DNA of 64,000 bases from Diadophis punctatus similis. Taxonomy: Eukaryota; Chordata; Lepidosauria; Squamata; Dipsadidae. Made by a program: the position numbers and the translations under genes. This document shows positions 57,513-64,000 of this stretch, one piece after another; position 1 is the first letter of the stretch, and every line of letters begins with the position of its first letter. The notes beneath the pieces were generated by a model. That model did no database searches and was not told where the DNA came from. It worked only from the letters and a program-made list of their open reading frames with translations. Location: NCBI GenBank assembly GCA_023053685.1, contig JALIGW010000005.1, forward strand, positions 21,439,001-21,503,000, given 5' to 3'.

Positions 57513-58720
57513 TGGTCATAGCTGGCTCTGTAGGTTGTCTGAGCTAAGTTTGGGTGAAGTTTGGACTACTGATGCAATGAAGGGGCATTGGGCAATTCCT
57601 ATTGTGGCTGATGGCTAATCCTACCTTTGTTGGATCTTGGGTGAGGGTATTTGATTATGAATAGAGCTATCTATCTCTTTATCTCTTAAGTGCTGACATC
57701 TGCTGTGGGCTATTAAGGAAGGTGGGGGCTGCTTTCGAAGAGCATGTTTCTCCATTTCTCCCTTTAGGGAAATATACTATTCTGCCTTTTTAATATTTCC
57801 TAAAATATTTCATTCTTCTAGGGGAGAGGTGGGTGCTAACTTTCTACATTATAATATTTGGATACCATTTCTTAAGAAGGAATTAGTAAAAAAGAACTTA
57901 AGGAATGCTTGCTGGAAGGAATGTCCAACACATCCAAATCTAATATGGTAAATGTAGTATTGTATGCCCATTTTCTCTTAAGTATTTCTTTTTTTTGGAA
58001 TATTTACTGGGAATTTGAATATTATCCTCAAGTGCAGTATAAATGGAAGGAAATAATTAATAGGTAATCATTAACTGAGAAATCTTAGCAATTGGGAATC
58101 CAGATATTTTGAATGTATGCATAGGCAACCTAATAGCTGAATAAAATGTGGAGCATTAGAGCATAATTTCAAAGATCTAACCAATAACGTAAAATTATAT
58201 GACTCGTACTCAGGGAAATTTTTGAGAGTAAGCCAGTATAACTATTTCTTTTCTTTTCTTCGATCCAACATGCATAATAGAAAGTACACGGAGGCAACAC
58301 AGTTGAAAGTACCCATCTCCATTTCTGTAAAAGAAGCATGGGTGGTCTCAAGAATGTAGTTAGATTGAACATAACTGCTAAATTCAGTTCACATCTAACC
58401 TTTTTTTTAAGGAGGGAAAAAAGCTAAAAAGAGAAATGAAGAGTCAAATTACGCATAGTTTTTCTGCTTCATTTGCTCTGAAATTCACTTTAATAGCCTT
58501 GACTGATTGGATTTTCCTTTCCTGGTTTCTCCCTAGTATTAAACAAACAGATATTTACTTCATTCTGCTCCCTGCCATTTTCTGTTGTATGGGACGCTCT
58601 AACAAGTTTCAGGATAACTCTTTTCTGCAAAGATAGATAGGGAAAGTCTTCTGACTTTACAATGAAAACAGGATTGAAGGGACTGTTGATTTAGCAGACT
58701 GAAAACCTGGAAACAATATA
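57513..58720. other. Unique-looking intron stretch
   Basis: AT-rich, no repeat or exon recognised. Confidence 0.4.
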
Positions 58721-59356
58721 CTGGTGCTCCTTGACTTATGAAAATTCATTTAGTGACCGTTGGAAGTTACAACAGCACTGAAAAAAGTGACTTATGACCA
58801 TAGAGCCATGTTGCTGCAGTGGTTAGAATGCAGTACTGCAGGCTACTTCTGCTGACTGCCAGCTGCCAGCAGTTCGACAGTTCAATCCTGACCGGCTCAA
58901 GATTGACTCAGCCTTCCATCCTTCCGAGGTCGGTAAAATGAGGACCTAGATTGTTGGGGGCAAGATGCTAACTCTGTAAACTGCTTAGAGAGGGCTGTAA
59001 AGCACTGTAAAGCGGTATATAAGTCAAAGTGCTATTGCGATTTTTCACACTTATGACCATTGCAGCAGTTCCATGGTCACGTGATTTACATTCGGATGCT
59101 TAACAACTGGTTGATATTTATGACGGTTGCAGTGTCTCGGAGTCACATGATCCCCTTTTGTGACCTTCTTACAAGCAAAATCAGTGGGGAAGCCAGATTC
59201 ACTTAACAACCGTGTTACTAATTTAACAACTGCAGCGATTCGCTTAAGAAACATGGCAAGAACAGTCGTAAATTGAGGCTAAGCTCACTTAACAAATTTC
59301 TCACTTAGCAACATAAATTCCGGGCTCAATTCTGGTCGTAAGTCGAGGACTACCTG
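58721..59356. mobile_element. TA-MITE with nested SINE
   Basis: Left end CTGGTGCTCCTTGACTTATG after TA (58719-58720); right end GTAAGTCGAGGACTACCTG before TA. The body GTGACTTATGACCA stops at the SINE and resumes at 59039 with TTTTTCACACTTATGACCAT. The remaining interior matches the 29915-30320 copy in reverse. Confidence 0.87.
58803..59038 (+). repeat. Sauria-type SINE, full length
   Basis: GTTGCTGCAGTGGTTAGAAT (tRNA-like head), CTGACTGCCAGCTGCCAGCA, GACCGGCTCAAGATTGACTC, CTTCCATCCTTCCGAGGTCG and the tail GCGGTATATAAGTCAAAGTG ending CTATTGCGA. Inserted in the surrounding MITE. Confidence 0.9.
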
Positions 59357-59431
59357 TATTTGATTCCCTACCTGTATATTATTGAAGAGATCCTATTTCA
59401 GATTCAGTAACATTCCAAGGTGGATTATACA

Positions 59432-59595
59432 CAGCGGTGGGTTGTTCCTGGTTCGGTCCGCTTCGGTGAACCGGTAGCGGCAGCGGTGGCAGACTCCGCC
59501 CACCCGCCCAGGACGCTTCTGTGCATACGCATAAGCGTCGCGTGCGCAAGTGTGCGCGCAAACCAGTAGGCAAAAGCATTTAGAACCCACTACTG
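59432..59595. mobile_element. hAT MITE (164 bp), CAGCGGTGGGTT family
   Basis: Begins CAGCGGTGGGTTGTTCCTGG and ends TTTAGAACCCACTACTG. Flanked by perfect ATTATACA (59424-59431, 59596-59603). Subterminal GTGAACCGGTAGCGGC and a decayed GTGCATACGCATAAGC hairpin correspond to features of the 57342-57504 copy. Confidence 0.93.
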
Positions 59596-59603
59596 ATTAT
59601 ACA

Positions 59604-60919
<1,316 letters not shown>

Positions 60920-61291
60920 CATTCTACAGGTCCAGAGAACTTTAGCTTCTTCATTTTCTGTTTGTCGATTTTGTGGTCTCGCCCGTTCTTGCATTCAGGC
61001 AGATAGAATTTCTTGCAAATAATCCAATGCTCCATTGTTACTACTTTCTCATGCCGTTGCTTGTAGTCAATCTGTGTATTCTTCTTGCAGCAGCTAACTA
61101 GGTGATCGACTGTTTCTTTGGTTTCTTTGCAGAGCTGGCATCTGTTGCCTGTTGCTATCTTCCCAATTCTGCTTTTGTATGCATTTGTTCTTAAGGCTTG
61201 GTCTTGTGAAGCCAGAATTAGCCCCTCGGGTTTTTTCTTCAACTTTCCTGCTCTTAGCCATTGCCAGGTCTAGTTATCTGCTTGGCCTGAT

Positions 61292-61526
61292 TAGCAATAG
61301 CAATAGCACTTAGACTTATATACCGCTTCATAGTGCTTTACAGCCCTCTCTAAGCGGTTTACAGAGTTCAGCATATTGCCCCCAACAATCTGGGTCCTCA
61401 TTTTACCGACCTCAGAAGGATGGAAGGCTGAGTCAACTTTGAGCGGGTGAGATTTGAACAGCTGAACTGCTGAACTAGCAGTCGGCTGAAGTAGGTTGCA
61501 GTGCTGCTTTTAACCACTGTGCCACC
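61292..61526 (-). repeat. Sauria-type SINE, minus strand
   Basis: AGCAATAGCAATAGCACTTA, GACTTATATACCGCTTCATA, CCCCCAACAATCTGGGTCCT, GATTTGAACAGCTGAACTGC and ACCACTGTGCCACC, a full-length reverse copy. Confidence 0.9.
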
Positions 61527-61593
61527 AGTAATACTTTGCCTTGCTTCTTCTTCATTTGGTCTTTCTTGTATGCCAGTTTGGTCTCTCCACTTA

Positions 61594-62290
61594 GAGGCAG
61601 TCCTTGACTTACGACTGGCCACTTAGTGACTGTTCAAAGTTACAATGGACCTCTCCAGGGCTACGACCTGGATTCATAGATGGTCGGGCTCCCTCCATGG
61701 TCACCTGATCGTATTTTGTGCACTCAGGAACAGACCTGCATTACATTGTTTACTGTGTCCCATGGTCACATTAACTTGATTTGTGTTTTTGCCAGAAACT
61801 GATATTTACTTCCAGTTTCTGGCAAAAAAACGACCATTGCGGACTATGGATTTTCTTAATGACTGTTTTAAAATTGGGGGTGGTGACTTGCTTAAAACCA
61901 CCATGACTTACAACCGTAATTCTGGGCTCAATTACGGTTATAACTTGAGGACTTGCTAATAACTCTGGAATGGAGTAGAAAAGCAGGTCCAAGACCTGCA
62001 GGAATCTTGAAGGGTAGAAAGCAGAGCACGGGGTCTCATAGGAGCGAGGCGTTGGGAGGCCTGGACAGGTGGGCCTGAGCCTGCGCTAGGTCTCCCAGGG
62101 CCTCCCACACTCCTGAGCTCCACTTAACAACATGGATAGGGTCATTAAGCAAGGTATTTAATGACAGCATAAGAGGGAGCCGGGGTAGGAGGTCATTAAG
62201 CAGTCTTGTGGGCACCTCGTTTAATGACTGTTACAACTTGTGACCTTAATGGGCAGACTCCATTATGGTTGTAAGTTGAGGACTACCTGT
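61594..62290. mobile_element. Two adjacent TA-MITE-like units
   Basis: The first unit runs GAGGCAGTCCTTGACTTACG to ATAACTTGAGGACTTGC (to about 61954). The second continues through CACTTAACAACATGGATAGG and ends GTAAGTTGAGGACTACCTG before TA at 62291. The interior (CCAGGGCTACGACCTGG, GCCAGAAACTGATATTTACT) is the variant seen also at 26640-26900. Confidence 0.72.
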
Positions 62291-62941
62291 ACTCAATACA
62301 TCTTCATGGTATACTAGCTTCAGTGCATCTTCAGGTATTCTTCTGATGCCCTTTTTTCTTCTTCAACTCTCTAGCGTACTTGCAATATTCCACGCCCACC
62401 AATTTTTATTAGTGAGTAGAATCTGTCAACATTGCTGCGCAAATGAAGGGCATGATTCATTGTAATGATTTTTGTGGCCTTCTTATCAAGGGCTTTTAAT
62501 AATTATTTAATTATTTTAACTATTCCAGCTGTGCATTTAATGACAGGAATTGCCAGGTGTTAATTGCTTGATGATATTTCCTCCCCTGACTTTAAGATTT
62601 TCTTCACTGTCCTGATGTATTTGCTTATAACCTTCTTCTTGACTTCAGTGTGCTTGATGTTGTCAGCTTGAAGGAGGCCCAGTTTCATCTTGACTCTTGG
62701 TCTTATTTCCAGAGGGCATCTTGATTCCTTCAGTTGTCACTATTTTTCTTCTGTTGATGGTGTGAGTGGCACATTTGTCTAGTCCAAATTCCATTGCAAT
62801 ATTTTGTCTCTATATTCAGACAGTGTTCAGTTATTCTGTTTCAGATGGTGTTTTTTTGTGCAGTTTCAGATCTTCCACAGATCACATAATATTCCAGATT
62901 TAATAATTGTCAATAAGACAGATAAAAATTCTGGATAGTGG

Positions 62942-63250
62942 ATGTTGCAGTACTTAGAGGAAGCAAAAGGGAAGAGAAAGAACAGAGAAAATCACAAAAT
63001 ACAAATACCTGTAAATAGGAGTTTGGTTATTGCCACTGATGCCATACCAAAAAGCCTTGGAAAGGACTTAGAAAATCAGCATATTAATAAAATTTCCATC
63101 TGTCAATTACAAATGGCCACATTGCTTGGATGCACTCATGTACTATACCAATACATTATGACGTCGTAGGTTCTTGAGAAGAACCCGATGTATACGAAGG
63201 CCAACAGCAACTAAAGAATTGGCAGCTGTGATTTCACATTGTTGTGTATA
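62942..63250 (+). repeat. R4/Dong-like LINE 3' fragment, plus strand
   Basis: Reads EEAKGKRKNRENHKIQIPVN, RSLVIATDAIPKSLGKDLEN, ISICQLQMATLLGCTHVL, close to the extreme C-terminus of the same LINE group, then TGTGATTTCACATTGTTGTG and an ATAATAATAAT tail. Its orientation is opposite to the 60917-62900 fragment. Confidence 0.7.
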
Positions 63251-64000
63251 TAATAATAATGCTAGTAATGAGATATAAAACATAGAAAAATAACGAAGCA
63301 ATTTTTAGCCCACCAAAGTATTTCTGTAAAGCCGATTCTTAAATGGTGTCAGAAATATTCAGTGATATGAAGCTATGGGAAGGCATTATTTCTATTACAA
63401 AGAGGTGAAAAAGACTTAATGACGTGTTGACATTAGGTTTTCTAATCTTAGCAAAATATAAAATAATAGCTTCCCCAAGGAATTAAAAAGGGAACATTTT
63501 GCTAATTATAGGCACAGCTGGAAGATGGGCCAGAGAAGCATTGCCATGCATATAGGTCAGGTGCCAACCATGTTAGGAGGTTTGAGCTGGACACTAGTCA
63601 TGCTGGGAGGTTTGGCAGTTAAAGGAGCAGGCCAGAGGATAGGTTGGAGGATGGTCCATGCCTTTGAGACTGATGCATTTGCCACATCTGTGAGCCTGTA
63701 CTAGCCACACTAAGAAGTTTGGAGACTGGAGGAGTGGGCCAGAGAGCAGGCCAGCTGCAACCCTGACCATGGGTGGTGTGTTGGCCACTTCTGTAGACCT
63801 AGTGTAGCTCACTCATTGTGCCTGTGGGCCTTGCGCTGGTTGAAGAAATGAACCAGAGGACTGGCCACATTTATAGCTCTGGCCACAGCGGGGTTTTGTT
63901 TGATATGACTGTAACCTCTTTTGCTGTCGGCCTCTATCCTCACAGACTGTGTAAGTCTTATTTGACTTTTAATCAGAAGAGAACAACCAGAACTCTAGAA
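63251..64000. other. Intron with degenerate tandem repeat
   Basis: 63540-63890 holds three to four loosely similar units of roughly 100-130 bp containing GGAGGTTTG-x-x-GGAC and GGGCCAGAGAGCAGGCCAG-like phrases. The 72-aa minus-strand frame (63594-63812) lies over it and is not credible. No exon seen before the window ends. Confidence 0.45.

Overview
The window is vertebrate nuclear DNA, most likely from a squamate reptile and probably a snake. It carries three coding exons of one adhesion GPCR gene. The intronic DNA around them holds tRNA-derived SINEs of the Sauria type (tails ending in CTATTGCTATTG), CR1 and L1 LINEs, a CR1 3' end next to an (AATAG)n array (an association known from snakes), and many hAT DNA transposons. 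There are no operons, no rRNA and no CRISPR.

Gene content: the only host gene I can support is ADGRA1 (GPR123) on the + strand. Exons lie at 1639-1766 (TM1), 4176-4299 (ICL1-TM2) and 21623-21768 (TM3-ICL2). Splice phases join perfectly: phase 2 into 1, then 0 into 0, then an open phase-2 end. The next exon (TM4 onward) was not found, so at least 42 kb downstream of 21768 is intron. All other long reading frames are transposon remnants, microsatellites or chance frames in GC-rich repeats.

Layout. 1-950 is a decayed L1 3' end. 951-8750 is exons 1-2, unique intron and small repeats. 8750-19150 is rich in hAT elements, each of which I delimited by its inverted termini and duplicated 8-bp target; several are nested in CR1 or carry SINEs. 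19150-26600 is quieter and holds exon 3 and large TA and CA microsatellites. 26619-29704 is a TA-flanked MITE split by a 2.68-kb hAT element that contains a further hairpin repeat. 29700-38650 mixes MITEs, CR1 and two hAT elements. 38650-42380 is mostly unique. 42380-53590 is dense in MITE, RTE-like, L1, CR1, SINE and hAT copies. 53644-56158 is a complete but decayed autonomous hAT transposon with a BED-finger/hAT transposase. 56170-64000 holds two small hAT MITEs, a MITE with a SINE inside it, and an R4/Dong-like LINE on the minus strand.

The most unusual material is the hAT population: seventeen elements, most with 7/8 or 8/8 target duplications. It includes fold-back elements with 71-bp and 111-bp near-perfect arms. 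Four exact TGCGCATGCGCA (NRF1-type) palindromes sit inside these elements, sequence modules are shared between elements with different termini, and consensus splice donors lie near the ends. All boundaries were read by eye; family names are from memory of the families, not from a search.
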